A DNA stretch of 5,790 nt from Candidatus Nomurabacteria bacterium (GTDB taxonomy: Bacteria; Patescibacteriota; Minisyncoccia; Phycocordibacterales; UBA9973): contig DAHVYC010000033.1 of the NCBI GenBank assembly GCA_027327845.1, forward strand, positions 1-5,790. Direction: 5' to 3'. Made by a program: the position numbers and the translations under genes. Of this stretch, positions 4,749-5,790 are shown piece after piece. The notes under the pieces were generated by a model. It had not been told where the DNA came from. It saw nothing but the letters and a program-made list of their open reading frames with translations, and did not search any database. Position 1 is the stretch's first letter. Each line of letters starts with the position of its first letter.

Positions 4749-5790
4749 ATGCGACTCAAGAGACTAGAATTGAACGGGTTTAAATCTTTTTCAAAAAAAA
4801 CCGTTTTGGAATTCGAAGACCCCATAGTGGCTATTGTCGGCCCGAATGGATCCGGAAAATCAAACGTAGTGGAGGCTTTACGCTTTGTGTTGGGAGAACA
4901 GTCTATAAAGTCTATGAGAGGAAGCCTAGGGTCGGATCTTATATTTAAGGGGTCAAAAAATCTCCCCAAAAGCTCTCGTGCTTCAGTTTCTATATATTTC
5001 GATAATAAGGATAAGGTTTTTAAATTATCTTCGGAAGGGCCTGAAAACATAAATCTTAATTATGATGTCATTTCCATTTCGAGAGAGGTGTTTTCTGATG
5101 GGTTAAATAAATATATTTTAAATGGATCAGATGTCAGGCTAAAAGATATCAATAATCTACTATCTTCCGTAAACATAGGTTCTTCTGGGCACCATATAAT
5201 CTCTCAAGGTGAAGCAGACAGGGTACTGAATGCTTCCATTAAAGAAAGAAAAGAAATGATCGAAGATGCCTTAGGACTTAAGATATATCAATACAGAATA
5301 CGTGAAGCCTTGCGTAAACTGGAGAAAACCGAGGAAAATATGAAAGAAGTTTCTTTATTGCGCAAGGAAAATGTTCCACATTTAAATTTTTTAAGAAAAC
5401 AAGTAGAGAAACTTGAAAAAGCAAAAGAAATGCAGGGTGCCCTTATTTCGCTTTATAGTGAATATCTTAAAAAGGAAGATATTTATATAAAAGAAGAAAA
5501 AAACTTATTAATATCTGAAAAAACAAAGATAGCGGCAGATTTGGAACATGTGAAAAATCGGCTTTCTTTAATAGAGGAATCTGATAGGACCGAAGAAAGT
5601 GAAGAAGAAAAAGAGTTGCGGGAATTGGATAAAAAGGCCAATGAAATCCGATCAGTAAAAAATGAGATAGAAAGAAAATTAGGAAGAATAGAAGGAATGA
5701 TAGAAGCAGAAGGAAGAAGAAATGAAAAGAAAAATTCATCGGTATATGTATCTCCCGAAGAAATAAATTCTTTAGTCAAAGAGATGAATA
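4749..5790 (+). CDS. smc: Chromosome segregation protein SMC, N-terminal part (3' end outside window)
   Basis: The frame is open from the ATG at 4749 to the window end: 347 complete codons of a protein that is normally about 1,100-1,200 residues. SMC is an ATPase with a long coiled coil that compacts and helps segregate the chromosome with ScpA and ScpB. The N-terminal head starts MRLKRLELNGFKSF and has a Walker A motif GPNGSGKS at 31-38. It is followed by VEALRFVLGEQSIKSMRG (41-58), an SMC hallmark. IISQGEADRVL (about 155-165) carries the Q-loop Gln. From about 190 the sequence is Lys/Glu-rich and heptad-like, the first coiled-coil arm. It begins one base after the rnc TAA; GGA at 4741-4743, five bases before the ATG, is a weak ribosome site inside the rnc end. 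Translational coupling is likely. The rnc-smc order is common in bacteria. The hinge and C-terminal head lie beyond the window. Confidence 0.96.
   Translation, partial: MRLKRLELNGFKSFSKKTVLEFEDPIVAIVGPNGSGKSNVVEALRFVLGEQSIKSMRGSLGSDLIFKGSKNLPKSSRASVSIYFDNKDKVFKLSSEGPENINLNYDVISISREVFSDGLNKYILNGSDVRLKDINNLLSSVNIGSSGHHIISQGEADRVLNASIKERKEMIEDALGLKIYQYRIREALRKLEKTEENMKEVSLLRKENVPHLNFLRKQVEKLEKAKEMQGALISLYSEYLKKEDIYIKEEKNLLISEKTKIAADLEHVKNRLSLIEESDRTEESEEEKELRELDKKANEIRSVKNEIERKLGRIEGMIEAEGRRNEKKNSSVYVSPEEINSLVKEMN

Noticed and set aside
5467..5779. Two minus-strand frames of 90 and 98 codons with membrane-like, Phe/Leu/Ser-rich sequence
   Set aside because: They are the complement of the smc coiled-coil region, where GAA and AAA codons read as Phe, Leu and Ser on the other strand; the plus frame is SMC without interruption.

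Overview
The window is AT-rich (by eye well under 45% GC) bacterial chromosome with two blocks. The most likely source is a member of the Candidate Phyla Radiation (Patescibacteria, Parcubacteria-like). This is inferred from three things: a threonyl-tRNA synthetase that lacks the N-terminal TGS domain, an L32 protein with a Parcubacteria-like N-terminus, and a NusB protein fused to a Nudix hydrolase. Most genes also lack a clear Shine-Dalgarno sequence. The assignment rests on recognition of protein character, not on a search.

Left block (1-762): the 3' end of a Fic/Doc-family gene, followed five bases later by a small gene with a DUF4406 / nucleoside 2-deoxyribosyltransferase-like signature. 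Both read rightward and look like an accessory or toxin-type cassette. They meet thrS tail to tail with a gap of six bases.

Centre (763-2779): thrS on the minus strand. Its leader carries a clear T-box: the conserved T-box sequence, an antiterminator, and a mutually exclusive intrinsic terminator with an 18-bp perfect stem. thrS is therefore expected to be switched on by uncharged tRNA-Thr. The leader fills the gap to the divergent gene rpmF, and the likely -10 elements for both directions share one palindrome, AGTATACT.

Right block (2780-5790): a rightward housekeeping run of rpmF (ribosomal protein L32), nusB fused to a Nudix domain, rnc (RNase III) and the first 347 codons of smc (chromosome condensation ATPase), which runs off the end. 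These genes serve ribosome and rRNA production plus chromosome organisation. The two spacers flanking the nusB-Nudix gene hold a heptanucleotide array in which CTAG recurs every 7 bases. Each array begins at the TAG stop codon of the preceding gene.

The items most worth a second look are the T-box in a probable CPR genome, the CTAG heptad arrays, the NusB-Nudix fusion, the Asp-to-Asn change at a metal-binding position of RNase III, and the Fic plus deoxyribosyltransferase-like pair. I see no CRISPR array, insertion sequence, rRNA or tRNA gene.
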